From Moringa oleifera (lineage: Eukaryota > Streptophyta > Magnoliopsida > Brassicales > Moringaceae), in assembly GCA_021397835.1 (NCBI GenBank), contig JAJFZO010000345.1:682001-746000 (forward strand): 64,000 bases of DNA, written 5' to 3'. Positions 1-12,509 of this stretch are shown here, piece by piece (position 1 is the first letter of the stretch; every line of letters starts with the position of its first letter). The notes beneath the pieces were generated by a model that saw only the letters and a list, made by a program, of their open reading frames with translations, was not told the DNA's origin and did not search any database. A program made the position numbers and the translations under genes.

Positions 1-9
1 TTTCAGTTG

Positions 10-36
10 ATATATATATATATATATATATATATT
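10..36. repeat. (TA)n microsatellite
   Basis: An uninterrupted TA dinucleotide run lies at the left edge. Nothing else is recognisable around it. Confidence 0.9.
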
Positions 37-1230
37 ATTTTGTCCTTCCCAATTCATAGGTGATTCTTTAGTTTATAGACAAGTAATCACTCCACCATTG
101 CTCTTTATCCTTTGTCTCTCTTTTGCGCATATGTCTTATATACATTTGAAATTACAGTAACTATAGTTATGCAAAAAGCTATCAAATAATTTAGAATTCC
201 TTTAGGACAGAAGCTATTAACCACATAAGTATGAACTCTTGGCCATGGTTAATTTAAACAATAATGATAGTTTTAAGTTGCAAACTCTTAATAGAGATTA
301 TATTGTTTGTAAAATCATTTTTTTTTTGTTTTTTTTAAGTTGCCTCAAGTGTTATGTATTAATATATCCAAAATCCTTATAGATGAAAACAAGTTGCAAG
401 CATCTTTTTGTTGTTGTCATCAGCATATATTAATAGCATTTCAAATTAAATTTCATGCTTTGTGTTTCCTATTCTTGATTTATTTTCCTTTTCATATGTA
501 AATCTTTATTTAGAGCATACAAAAAGGAGAAATCTAGTGCATTCAAAGCTAGATATATAGATTATTTTTTCATAATTATTAAAAAATGGTAAAATTATGA
601 CCATAACATATTTTTTCATAGTTCTTTTGTAATCCCTATGCTAATACTTTTTTGAAGAATTTCTTGATGCTGTTAAATCTTTTCCATAGTTGCATATTAG
701 TCATTTAAAGATTACAAATCATGTTCATATTATTCTTTATGTACTTTATGATTGTGCAGAAATATAAAGAAGATATGAGGTTGGTTTTTGTTGACTCCAT
801 ATTTGCTCAGCTATGTGCGCATTACTTATAAATATTGCATATGGTAAGATCCGATGTGAGATTTGAATGCTAAAATAAGATGTCTACTTTAGCTCTATAG
901 GTTATTATATTGAAGACAAATGATTTGTGAATTATTTATATTAAAATTAATTAATTATTTAATTTATGTCCTAATACAACCCTTCACATGTAAGCACTTT
1001 TTGCACTTAAACTTAAAAGGAAAAGTTGCTGTGCAATATGACACAAGGAAAAAAAGACTAATAAAGTTGTACGAAAGCTTAAGTATGAGCAAGTTTTTAA
1101 GTGAATAATGATGAAATAGGTGGATTATAATTATCTCATGAGCTTAAACTGATAGAAAAATTATATGAAAATAGAGCCCTTCATTTGGAGGAACGACTCT
1201 ATACAAAAAGACTTTTGCTTAATGTATTTT
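37..1230. other. AT-rich DNA with no recognisable gene
   Basis: The stretch is low-complexity and stop-rich in every frame. A 62-codon open frame at 920-1108 has no motif I recognise and is probably chance. No terminal repeats or RNA genes were seen. Confidence 0.6.
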
Positions 1231-1239
1231 CAGTCCTTA

Positions 1240-1753
1240 AAAGTAACATGAACTCAGGCTTTTACTTTTGTGACAAAACACCACTGAACATAATACATAT
1301 CCATTAGATTAACAAATAATATTTGAATTTAATTGAAAAGTGAATCAAATCAATAAAAATAATAATAAAATTCAAATTTCTAATACACAAAATCTTAAAT
1401 GTAAAATTGCGTAAGCAAAAATAATCAAAGTAATACTTACATAGAATTTTCAATCATCAAAAGCAATACCTATTTGAGTTTTCACATTTATACTACTAAA
1501 AATGAGAGAAATTAATAGAAAATAATGAAAAAATTAACCTTAGTTGAAAATGCCACAAATAATATCACAAAAACTTGTAAACAAATTTAAATCCAAGTGA
1601 AACCTACAAGTTATTCCGCCTTTAAAAGTAATAACATGTGGTTTTACTTTTGAACATCAACTTGAAATCGTACTCGTGAATGTTTCAATCATCGAGTGTA
1701 ACATCAACTTGAGAATTTCACTTTCGCCAGAAAACACTATCAAAACAGTATAG

Positions 1754-1802
<49 letters not shown>

Positions 1803-2180
1803 TAAAATATGCTCTTAATCAAAAGCGTTATATATCAACAATAATAATAATATCAAAATATTAAATTTGAAAATACTAATAATCTTGAATATAAAATTGC
1901 ATATAATGAAATAATTGAAGTGATATGTGTAAATCTTGTAATCTTCAAGAGTAACATCAACTTATGGTTTCACTTGTGGAACAACATAGCACCCAAAAAA
2001 AGTACAGACCAACAAAAATAATAAAAATTAATTGAAAATAATCCAAATTAATAAAAAATAACATTAAAAAAAGTAAATTTAAAGATATTCAAAATCTTTA
2101 ATATAAAATTGTTGAAACATAAACAAAGAAAATGATGCTAGACTACTTGTAAATATTAAAGGAAAACAACAATTTCTCTG
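1240..2180. repeat. degenerate AT-rich repeat block
   Basis: Similar A-rich phrases recur loosely near 1330-1410, 1850-1890 and 2030-2110: an 'aatcaa/aataaaaataa' segment followed by 'aatct(t)aa(t)ataaaattg'. Phrases containing 'taacatcaactt' recur near 1690 and 1960. The spacing is irregular, so this is a decayed repeat of unknown type. It contains no coding signal. Confidence 0.4.
1757..1800. repeat. (TA)n(CA)n compound microsatellite
   Basis: About 17 TA units run directly into about five CA units. Confidence 0.9.
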
Positions 2181-2819
2181 TTCCTTTAAGTGGATCAATG
2201 TAACCAAACAAGGAGAAGAAGCACAAAATTCAAATGGTTTGCATGGACTACTCCTTCACGATATAACCACCCTTAACTATTAGAGTTTAAATATGGGTTC
2301 AGGAGTCGGTTATACATGGGGAAGGGTTGACACCTCCACGACATTCTAAAATTGGTATTAATTGATCACGATTATTTTTTGCTTTTGAAAGTCATTCTAT
2401 TTTAAAAACTGATTCCCAAAAATATGTCTCAAAAGGAATTTGAATGTGCATGAAATGAAAATAAGTAAAATTTTAATTTTTAGAGAATATAAAAGTTTAA
2501 CTCTTCTTTTATCCAGAATTTTTGAAATCATTTTTTTTTTATGATAAAGGATGTGAAAGTTTTGCTATTGCTCAATTTTTAATCCTTAAAATATATATTT
2601 TTTTTACAATGAAGAATATGAATGTCTCATTCACGCAAATACAATGTTGACACTAAACTAACATAAACATAAAGCACATAAATAATTCCAATGTTAGGTA
2701 ACCCTAACACAAGTAATTCATTAACATTTTACATATAAATTTATCTCTTAAACTCGACTTTCATAATTCCTTTAATTTGAAAAAAAATGAATTAGGAACC
2801 ATACAAAATAATTTTATTT

Positions 2820-3860
2820 TTTATTTTTTTGAAAGTGTTTTAAAGAATATAAAAATTTCTCTCTTAAGATTTTTTTATTGCTTCAAAAAAGTAATCTCTT
2901 TTTTGTTTTTTAAAAATAACAATAATTTTATACTAAAACGTATGAAAATCTCTCTCTTGAGATTTTTTTCATACTTTCAAAAACACAAAATATTCATTTG
3001 TTTTACTTTGGAAAATAATCTTTACATTAAAAAATACAAAAATCTCCCTTTTGAGGTTTTCCAATAATATTAAAATATTTTTAAATAAATTTTATAAAAA
3101 ATAAAACATCTCATTGAGATTTTTTATATTTCTCAAAACTAGAAACATATATATATTTAAAATAATTATATATTAAAAAGTATAAAAATTTCTCTCTTAA
3201 CAATTTTTCATATTTCTTAAAAGTATTAAATATATATTTTATTTTAAAAAATAAATATTACATTAAAGAATATGAAAATCTCTCATAAGATTTTATTCAT
3301 ACTTTTAAAAAACTTGAAACAAATTTTTTTATTTTTGAAAATAAATTTAAAAAGTATATATGAAAACATCTCTCCTGAAATTTTTTATATCTCTCAAAAC
3401 ATCAAATGTGTGTTTTACTTTTATGAAAATAATTTTTATATTAGATAATATGAAAACCTCTTTGATGAGAATTTTTTTATGCTTCTAGAAAAGTTGAAAC
3501 ATATTTTTTTATGGTTGAAAATAAATTTAAAAAGTATAGATGAAAATTTCTCTCTTGAAATTTTTTTGTATTTCTTGAAAAGAGCAAATACACATTTTAA
3601 TTTTTTGAAATAAATTTTTATATTAAAAAATATGAAAATCTCTCTTAATATTGTTTTATATTTCTCAAAAATATCAAATGTATTTTATATTTTTAAAAAT
3701 AATTTTTATGTTAGAAAACATGAAAATAACTCTTTTGAGATTCTTTTATACTTTTCAAAAACTTTGAACATATATTTTTATTTTTTAAAATAGATTTTAT
3801 TAAAAAATATGAAAATATCTCTCTTTAAATTTTTTATACTCTCAAGAATTTAAAACATTA
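2820..3860. repeat. ~88-bp tandem array of hairpin-forming units
   Basis: At least ten diverged units of roughly 80-96 bp recur, for example near 2941, 3277, 3361, 3450, 3540, 3636, 3720 and 3809. Each holds a short inverted repeat of the form TATGAAAATCTC, a 4-8 base loop, then GAGATTTTTTCATA. This is followed by an 'aaaa(c)t/tgaaacatat' spacer and a T-rich stretch. The short open frame at 2777-3067 is a by-product of the array and not a gene. Confidence 0.75.
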
Positions 3861-4632
3861 GTTTTTATTTTTAAAATTTTTTAAAAATTAAAATAATATT
3901 AAAATGAATCCACCTTCTTTAAAATACAATTAAAATTAAGTGAATAAAAAATTATTTACCTAATAATTTTGCATTATCAATTATCTTAATATTATTATTT
4001 TTTAAAACAGCGATAATATCCTAAAGTCTTCTATCTTTCTTCTCTATTCTTTTGTTTTCTTTTCTTTTTGTAAACAAACAAATACTCTTCATTCCGTAGC
4101 CATTTTTCTTCCATCTTTACTTTTCCTCCCTTTTTCTTTTCTACACAAACAGTTGCTATTTTACTCATACCCATTCTATATAGCATTACATGTTTTTTGT
4201 TTATTTTTTCATATTATTTTCACATATTGTCTTGCTTTTTTTTTTATGCATGATTTTTCATGTCCTCAACATGAAAGTATAAAAGGGTGTGTGTGCCCAC
4301 AAGTAAAAATCATTAACCTGGTACATGCATCAATGTACAAAGTAAATGAAAATCTGAATGAAATTAAATTAAATTAAAAAATAGATATAAGTAAATTTTA
4401 AAAAATGAGGTAGATGTATGCAAATGAATAAATAATAACAAATAAGTAAATAAATGAAAAGAAATACTCATAAGAGCAAAGATAAAGGACTAGGGAAATA
4501 AGTGATGATAAAATCCAAAAAATAAAATAAATTGAGAGAAATAATAACTACCTTATTCTACAAAAGGAAATATAATATTTGATTTGAAAATCTCTCCTCC
4601 AAATTCCTTCCTATCAAAGAAAATCTCTTAGA

Positions 4633-4637
<5 letters not shown>

Positions 4638-4663
<26 letters not shown>

Positions 4664-4664
4664 C
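4638..4664. repeat. (TA)n microsatellite
   Basis: A continuous AT run lies inside the putative LTR. Confidence 0.9.
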
Positions 4665-4974
4665 ACCCACTATCCATAATTCAATAACCCCATCAAAATC
4701 CTCTAAAAACTCTTTTCTAAAAATCCCTCCAAAATTTTCTCCAAAACCTCCTCCGTTGCTTGGCTAAAGAAAAGGGTATTTATATGTCAATTTCACCTTA
4801 AAGTTTAAAGCTACTGCTTGCATGAAATAGACCATTGCTTGCATGTTGTAGATAGTCTACATTCTACAGACAGCAGAATGTAACTGCATGCAAGCAGCAC
4901 ACTGTTTCTTACATGCAATGGGCACCTGTTGCATGCAAGTACCCATCTGAACCATACATAGTGGTGCTTGTGTT

Positions 4975-5215
4975 TGTTTGTTTTTTTTTTCTTTTTTTGT
5001 TTCAACTTTTATTACATTATTTTTTTTGTTTTGCTTTTATTATTTTCATTGTTTTTTGCTTATTATTATTATTTTTTTGCATCCTTTTTTTATATTTTCT
5101 CTTTTTTTGTTTATTTTTTTTCCATTTTTTCATTTTTTTACTTTTGTTATTATTTTTAAAAAATACATATTTTATATGTATATTAATTTTAATTTTAATA
5201 TTTTTTTAAAAAACT
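4975..5215. repeat. T-rich low-complexity tract
   Basis: Almost pure pyrimidine (T with scattered C, G and A) on the plus strand. It opens three overlapping poly-Phe/Leu reading frames, which are compositional artefacts. Confidence 0.8.
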
Positions 5216-5379
5216 AATCAAGGTAAAATTACGTGTCTATAGTTACCTTTCTTTGTTCACTTTTGGTCATATGCAATAAAAGTATAATGTTGTGAATAAC
5301 TTAAATAACATCATCTATATCTTGGCAAAAAATCAAGTAGTCCTATAGGTTTCGTTCAAGAACACTTAACAATGCTTTG

Positions 5380-5530
5380 AAAAATCTTAAAAATCTCTAT
5401 TCTAAGATGATCTCAACTTAAGAAAATCTAAAAAGGCTCTGTTCTAATGATGGCATCAACTTCAAAATTGGAAGACTCTATTCTAAAGATGGCAATCAAC
5501 TTAGGGAAATCTAAAATTGCTTTAAAGATT
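5380..5530. repeat. short degenerate tandem repeat
   Basis: Three to four copies of a phrase like 'tctattctaa(a)gatg(gc)atcaactt..gaaaatctaaa' occur with roughly 45-60 bp spacing. They lie between the pol remnant and the putative 3' LTR. Their function is unknown. Confidence 0.55.
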
Positions 5531-5549
5531 GTCATTTTACAATATGAAA

Positions 5550-5880
5550 TTTCATCCACTAACGACTATGTTAAGAGCTATAAAGATTTTTTGCCTATCG
5601 ACAGCTATTTTGATTAATATAAAAGAGTTTTATCCATTGACAACTATTCTAAGAAACCTGAAGAGACTTTATCCACTTACATATATTATAAGAAATCTAA
5701 AGTGATTCTATCCATCAATAACTATTTATTAAGAACTATTTTTAGTAATTTGAAGGGACTTCACTAACAACTGTGACAATTATGGGAATACAAAAGAGTT
5801 TCCTCCACTAAGGATTAAAGACCTTCATCCACTGATGACTATACCATTTTGGAAAGACTAAAGGTTTTTGTCTATAAACA
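5550..5880. repeat. 39-bp tandem repeat in the pol-LTR spacer
   Basis: The phrase 'tccact/tccatt..acaactat..taagaa..ctaaagag' recurs with its TCC core at 5555, 5594 (as CCT), 5633, 5672 and 5711, a constant 39-bp step. Looser copies follow near 5761, 5804 and 5827. A 39-bp step equals 13 codons, but every frame holds stops now. Confidence 0.7.
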
Positions 5881-6109
5881 ATTTTTTTTATGGTAAAACT
5901 TAATGATCCATCTAAAGAGCACTCTCACAATTCTTTTCCTTATTTAGAATGATCAAAAGATTGTTCACACCTTTATTAATGGGTGTGTCCCCCTTGTCTC
6001 ATCAAGATAAAATGCATGAAACGTTTCGTTTATGCATGTTTATGCAAATGCAATGATCATTTCTTTCTCTCTTCATTCTTTTTGATCTTCTTTTTAAAAA
6101 CAATTACAA

Positions 6110-6235
6110 TTGTCTTTCTTCTTATCTTTTTCTTCCTCCCTTTTCTTTCACTCCTTTCTGTCTCTCTCTCTCTCTCTTTCTTTTTCTTTTTTTGTCTCTC
6201 TGTCTTTTCTTTTTTTTCTTCTTTTTCTTTTTCCT
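6110..6235. repeat. CT-rich (polypyrimidine) tract
   Basis: The tract is rich in TCTCTC and TTTC on the plus strand, so it is a long polypurine tract on the minus strand. The Ser/Phe-rich and Lys/Arg-rich reading frames through it (5983-6273 plus, 6122-6325 minus) are compositional. Confidence 0.8.
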
Positions 6236-7079
6236 TTGCGAGACAACTGATTCTTTTGATATATGATACTTGATCTCAAAGCTTTGACCGAAATGTAAAC
6301 TCCTTCTTTCCTTGAGGTTAATCATAGTGACAAATTTGATCCTAGCAATGGCCTTAACTTAATGCAAATAAATGTGGTTTATCATTCTTTCGATATTGTG
6401 AAACTTGAATGTCCCATGCAAATCAGATTTTTGTTTGTGCTTTCAACTCCATTAGGGATTATCAAAACTCTTATCCATCCTTACATTTATCTTGATCAAT
6501 TTGAAACATACAAGAAACTCCTTTGAAAATGAATGTTAGTTATGTAATATCATAATTCATTTCAATTTGATTACTATTTAGTTTTAGAAGTGGCATTTAT
6601 TTATTGAATCATGTTTGTAAGGGTAATTTGGACTAAAATTTCTGAGAATTTTTGTGAGGAGAGAATATCCGGTAAGGATACAATCAAGTAATTCAAAAGG
6701 AAATATTTGAAATGCCTTTTATATTGAATTGGATCAAGAGTCATAATGATTGATAGTGTGGTGTAATATTCAAAAACAAAACAATGACCATTCCAATGCC
6801 ATTCATTTATCCAAATCTCACCTGAGGGGCTTCTTGGCCTCATTTCTTTATTTACGATTAGTATCATTTGAAAAAGATTCTGAACACTAATTTTAACCTA
6901 GATCTTCACATGAATGGACAACTACTAGTATCTCTTCTTCTTTTTCTTCTCTTTTTTTTTTCACTCAAAAATAATTCAAGCTCTTTATGATCTATGACAC
7001 TACTTGTTTTTCCCTTGAAAATAGACCACCGACCATTTTTTATGTCTTCATTTTCTCAAGCATAATACTTCTTTACCAT
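6236..7079. other. pol-to-LTR spacer of the minus-strand gypsy remnant
   Basis: No conserved domain was found. An 88-codon minus frame at 6601-6867 has no recognisable motif. By position this is the non-coding tail between integrase and 3' LTR that Ogre/Tat elements often carry. Confidence 0.45.
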
Positions 7080-8690
7080 ATATGAATTAAGTGGTACTAC
7101 CACCATCCATTTTAGCTAAGATCAAGGCTCCTCAAAAGAATGTTTTTTTCATAACATGTAGGCCTTCTTAGTTTCGTGCCCATTTGCCCTAGGATCTAAA
7201 ATATTCATGGAAATCTTCTTTAACACTAAATCAGCTTGCCTGAATACTCTTGGGTTTACTTTTTTATTGTACACTCTGCTTTGGTATAACTACCCATGAT
7301 AAATGGCTTTAAGGCATTTCTCATCAATCAAGTTTAATTGTTCATATCACGGTTTGATCCACTATATTTCTTCCAGTTTGGATTCCATGAGCACTCTTAG
7401 TGAGGGAATTTCAACCTCCATGGGCAATACAACTTCCATTCCATATATCAATGAATAAGGGGTTGCCCTAGTAGAGATTCTTATTACAGTTCTACAAGCA
7501 CATAATGCAAAAGGTAATATTTCGTTCTAGTCTTTGTAGACTCTTATCATCTTTTGCACTATTTTTTTGATGTTTTTATTCATCATCTCTATTGCCCCAC
7601 TCATTTTATGATGGTAGGTTGTTGAATTAGGGTGTCAAATCTTACATTATTCACAAACCTACTTCGTTGCCTTACTATTCAAATGTTGAGCGTTGTTTAA
7701 GATTATCTATTGTAGCATGTCGTATTGGAAAATGATTTATTTTTTTATAACATGGTTGACCATGACCTTTAGTAATGTTAGCAAAAGGACCAGCATCAAC
7801 TAATTTCATGAAGTAATCAATGTAGATTAGGATGAATCTGTGTCCATTAGAAGCTCTCAAGCTAATGGGTCTAATGAAATTGAACCCCATATTGAAAATG
7901 GCTAAGGTGCATTCATTACATGCAAAGGGAATGGTAATACATGTATCTTATCCTTATAAATTTGACATTTATGACATATTCTCGCATACTACATGCAATC
8001 AATTTTTCATTGCTAGCCAATAATAACATGTTCTTATAATTTACCTAGCCACTATGGGTCTATTAGAATGTGTTCCTAAAGTATCTTCATGGATTTCTCT
8101 TAAGATCTTTAGGCCTTGTATTAGCATACTTTAATAGATTCTAATCAAAGCCTTTTTTGTAAAGCAGTTATCTGTCTAATATGAAATTCAGAGCTAACCT
8201 TCTTAAGGTTCTTTTGTCATTCTCTAATGCCCCTTCGAGTATCGTTAATCCTTAACATAACTTTGAATATCATGATATAATGGATTGCCATCATTTTTTT
8301 CCTCAATCACCAAGCAATGCACTTTGCAAATCTAAAATTCTCATTCTTATCAACAGGACTCATAAAGCATCCATCATTTGAAACATGGGAGCCAATGTTA
8401 CTAATGCATCTACCATTTGATTTTTGTCTCTAGGGAGGTAATTGAAACTAACTTCCTTGAAATTCTTGGGTAATTTTGTGGCCAACTTATCATAATGGAC
8501 TAACTTAAGATGGCTTGTCATCCATTCTCCTAATAGTTGATATATGACTAGAGTTAAGTCCTAAAATACATCCAAGTTTGCCACTTTTTTATCTATTGCA
8601 GCTTTTAATTCCACATGCCTCATGCTCAGTGACATTATTGTTTTCTAGTGATTTTAAGACTATGCCAATCTTTGTTTTTTTTTGTGTTCT
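7080..8690 (-). pseudogene. Ogre/Tat-like Ty3/gypsy pol remnant: RNase H and integrase
   Basis: Reading down the minus strand, the order matches the 3' half of Tat-lineage pol. RNase H comes first (about 8690-8345: IGIVLKSLENNNVTEHEAC, then RDKNQMVDALVTLAPM). A linker ends in HEDTLGTHSNRP and YYWLAMKN (about 8100-8015). The HHCC finger follows with CHKCQIYKDKIHV (about 7975-7920). The integrase core has ASNGHRFILIYIDYF (catalytic Asp in IDY, about 7845-7800). The segment with the Glu is GAIEMMNKNIKKIVQKM (about 7605-7555), followed by ATPYSLIYGMEVVLPMEVE and the C-terminal GGALILAKMDG (about 7130-7090). Many stops and several frameshifts break it, one right after FSIWG near 7890. RNase H seems internally shortened and reverse transcriptase was not found upstream. 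It is clearly dead. Lineage assignment rests on remembered motif similarity. Confidence 0.85.
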
Positions 8691-11600
8691 TTCAACAAAT
8701 TGACTCACATTTGATGACGAGATGGAAACTTGTAACTTGGATTAATGACTAGCAGGGCATCCACTATAAATTGAGTATAAACTAAACTTAATGCATTAAT
8801 TGGAACACAATAGTCAAAAAATCAACTTGGCATAACCATGTAAGCTTGATGCTAACATCTTTATTAGTAAACACATTTTCAAGAGAAGATTGAGATCCTG
8901 GTGTTGTTCTTATAGCGAAGTAATTTTTGATCCCATAATTTCCTTTTTCTTTGCTTTCACTGTGAGTTAGCTCCTCAACATCAACTTCCATTCTTCTTTG
9001 ATGTTTTACATAATTACCATATCGGTTAATCATCTCAAATGCTTATTAAGAATCTTTGTTCTGTTCAACAATTCCTTCAAGATTTTTTTATGTTTGCAAA
9101 TGAACATCATGTGGAACCTTTTTACATGAACTATTTGTCCTTTTATGCGAACAAGATATTATTTCGTTCCATTAATTCACCCACTATTAAAAAAGGGAAA
9201 AGATAAAAGAATGATGATCAGGATTGTTAGGATGCTCAAGGTCCATTTGAGTAAAATTTTCAAAAATAAACTTATCAAAAGATGCCTCATGGTTGCTCAA
9301 ACTACTAGAAGGATCATCTAAGGATAAAAGTGATTAGAAGTTTGCCACAAATGCTAAAAGAGGAGATACACCTCATATTCCTTAACAAACTTGCTCGTTT
9401 TTGCCCTTCATGATGCACCACCAGTAAACAGAATATCAATCTCACAAGGTGCACCTTTAAAAAGGAAAACTTTTCTTTAAAAATGAAATAAAAACAAAAA
9501 CCATGACAAAAATAAACTTTATATGACAAGCACTCTTTACCTTTTGGATGCCTCATGAACTTCGTCCTCTACTTTGGTGAGTTTTTCTTGTTAATACAAG
9601 TAACAAATCCAATGAAGGAATATTGAAGGTTTGAGGGGCATTTGGATGAAACTGATCAGAAGTGATAATCATTAACAATAGGATTAAGTAATAGTCAATG
9701 ATGGTGTAAATGTTAAATGGTGATGACATAACAAGTTTATAAAAAATCTTTATTTCTAAGATCAAGGCTAAGCGATGTGTCCAACTCGAAACAAGGAAAG
9801 TTGGACCAAATCCAAGCAAACTTGGCAAGACTATTCCTAACTCTCGAAGAAGAAATAATTAACCAATGGTTTAATTTGTTTGGATGCTTAGTTAATAAAA
9901 TATTTTTCAAATAGGAAAAGAGAAAGTACCATTTAGTTCTATGCTTTTCTACAAATAAAAAGGTTTCATGAAAAGATATTTCGCTAAAAAAATAATAATG
10001 AAAAAGGAAAACTACCTCCATAGAATGAAAAATCAATTACTACCTCATAGGAGTTAGTTATGAAAGAGAAATTTTAAGATAATGACAAACCTTGAAATTT
10101 GAAGGAGGAAAAGGAAGTTTCATCCTTATTAGAAGGATATCGTCATAAACACCTACATGAGATTGATGCATTAAAAATGCCTTATCATCAGTAAAAAGGC
10201 AAAACATAGAAACAAAATTAGAGAATTAGTGTTCTTGCTTCAAAGAGACCAACTGATCAAGCGTAACCAATGAAAAAATGTTTTAAGCAGCAAATTAAGC
10301 CATAAAAAAAGGAAAAGGAAATAAGATAATCTTTAGCAAGCTATGAAAAGGATTTCAAAGCTTAAAAAGGTAAAAATGCATATAAAACGAAATGAGAGAG
10401 AAAATTAAAAAAGCTAAATCCCAACAATCACATTTAAAGAGGGGTAGTTATCAAGGTAGTCAAAATATTTAGGAAAACACACACTATGTGTTGTACAACA
10501 ATAGTTCCCCATTATTAAGTTCTATTAGGCCACATTACTTTTAAGTTCTAATAATACAATTAGAACCAAGAAAACTCAATTCAACCTATACAAGAGAAAA
10601 TGAGAGCAAAAACATAAAGCATCACACAAATAACCTAATGGAATAGCCTGGATGCAGTATGATAAATAAAGCAAAGCATTTCATAATAAATAAACACATT
10701 TAAAAGTTGGTAATACAATATAAGACAAGAAAAGCTAATCTAGTTGCATGCATTCAGAGAATACCTAGCATTTATAGCCTCAAAAGCAGCATCTGTAATA
10801 CCTTTAGGTCAATTGAGCTGCAACCTTTGGGATGAACTCTTTCAAAAAATAAAACAAATAACTTGAAGAGAAGCAAACAAAGAACAAAGAGTTGAATCAA
10901 ACATAAGTTATATGTGTAAGAGACTAAAGAATAAGGGAAGTTACGATTAAACTAAGTAATAGTTTCATCATTTAACGTAACTGTCGTAGTTAGGATAGTA
11001 GATAAAGGTCAAGCGTAAAGGTGCACACATGACAAACAAGAAACCAAAAAACATATGTAGTTATCCACTTTTGAACAAACTAAGGAGAAATCAAGATGGT
11101 GTAAATGATCCAATCGATGATAAGCAACTATACTAAAAGTCTTCATTATAGGAAAAAGATGAAAACCCCTTAAAATGAAGGAAGACCGTGTGTTATTATA
11201 TGATTGAAGCCCCACCTAACAAATAAAAAAGAAACAACTTATCCAATCAAGAGATTCATTAAGGGGAGCCTAACAATGTAAATCATTCCAAAGAAAATAA
11301 GTGAGTAAAGACAAGTGGGAGGAACTTTCAAAAGCCACCCTTTGAAAAAAGTGCTTAAGTACCACATAATTACCCACTAACCACTTAGAGTCAATTTTAG
11401 TGGGCAAATCTAGTAGTACTTACACAAATGAAAAATGAAGGAAGCAAAAGAAAATCTCAACCTAAGGGATAAAAAGTCCATGTATACAAAACCAAAAAAG
11501 GGATAGGGGCTACGAGCCCTTTCATTAGAAGATGAAGAATAAAGATAGATAAGGTAAAAAATATTACAATTTTTTTTTCAAAGAAATCAAGTCATCTACA

Positions 11601-12480
11601 ATCATAGACAAAGAAATATCACCCATAGACGAAAAGGAAATAACCATTATAGTAAGTCTGAAGTTTAAGAAAAACCTTAGGGGAAAAAAAAAAGATGAGA
11701 TGAATCAAAAGAAATTTTCTAAGAAGTTTAGGAAACACAAGGAAAATCTAAGAAGTCAAATTACTTAAGGGTCAAATTATGGAAGCAATGCCAAAATAAA
11801 AGCCTAATTGACATTATAATTAGGTCACAAAATAAGTACCACAAAAGCCAAACGATAATACAAGGGAGAGAGTTGGATGGTCAAGCTCAATCATTAGACA
11901 AAAAGACAATGCACTAAATGCAAACAGGTGCAACTAAATAAGTAAACACGGCCTTAAGAAAACAATCAAAAAAGAAAGCAACGGATAAATAAAGATGGAA
12001 GAACAAACCACCTTTTCACATAAGCAATAGAAATGATAAATGGCAGAAAAAGAACCTTTACTCTTACAGTTGAGGAGTATTGAACACACTGCATTAATTA
12101 TAAGAATGAGGGACTTTAATATACCTTTTAGTAGTCTTAATTCAAAAAAAAGGGCCTATCATAAAAAGCACTGATCACTAGGCCTGAAGGCCTTATTTTC
12201 AAAACTGGGTCACTTAAGCAAGTCCATGAATAGAACACAAACATTAAACCATTGAACTAAACTTGACCTAACCTAAAAAGCTAGGGATAACCCATTATGC
12301 CCTTATAATAGATATGGAGGTGATGGACCAATGATATTAAGGATATTAAGGACACAACCCATAATGCCCTAAGGTAGCTAGCATTAGAGCACCAAGCTAT
12401 CCCGACATGTAAAGCAGAAGTAGAATTGGTAGGAGTAGCCATTTCCATGCTTACCACAAATAAAGGTAAAAACACCAAAG
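8691..12480 (-). other. probable upstream internal region of the gypsy remnant, decayed
   Basis: By position, gag, protease and reverse transcriptase should lie here on the minus strand, but I could not identify any of their motifs. The plus strand is A/G-rich from about 9.9 to 12.2 kb, so minus-strand frames are pyrimidine-rich and fragmentary. The minus frames at 8788-9033, 9314-9556, 9553-9828 and 9737-10036 have no recognised domain. The region could also include unrelated insertions. Confidence 0.35.
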
Positions 12481-12490
12481 CACACATAGA

Positions 12491-12503
12491 AAACTATATA
12501 AAA
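12491..12503 (+). promoter_or_regulatory. possible TATA box
   Basis: ACTATATAAAAGACC resembles a strong plant TATA element. No gene follows it on the plus strand, so it may belong to an unrecognised LTR or be chance in AT-rich DNA. Confidence 0.2.
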
Positions 12504-12509
12504 GACCAT

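Larger units (their letters stand above)
2290..5241 (-). mobile_element. putative 3' LTR of an Ogre/Tat-like Ty3/gypsy element
   Basis: Read on the minus strand, the block starts at 5241 with TATAGACACGTAATTTTACC. I compare this from memory with the TGTAGACACC-type starts of Ogre/Tat LTRs, with the initial TG decayed to TA. A short purine-rich stretch (AAAGAAAGG) lies just upstream in that reading and could be the polypurine tract. The far end near 2295-2345 carries the conserved phrase, seen on the plus strand, GGGTTCAGGAGTCGGTTA followed by CATGGGGAAGGG. The orientation fits the minus-strand pol remnant at 7080-8690. The interior is dominated by a tandem hairpin array. A related block occurs at about 34,430-36,215. 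The exact LTR limits are inferred, because no matching 5' LTR was found within the window. Confidence 0.5.

Noticed and set aside
4811..5217. Cluster of overlapping open frames, including a 98-codon Phe/Leu-rich one
   Set aside because: They come from a T-rich low-complexity tract; composition alone explains the lack of stops and the apparent membrane-like sequence.
5983..6325. Ser/Phe-rich plus frame and Lys/Arg-rich minus frame
   Set aside because: Both run through a CT-rich tract and have no domain.
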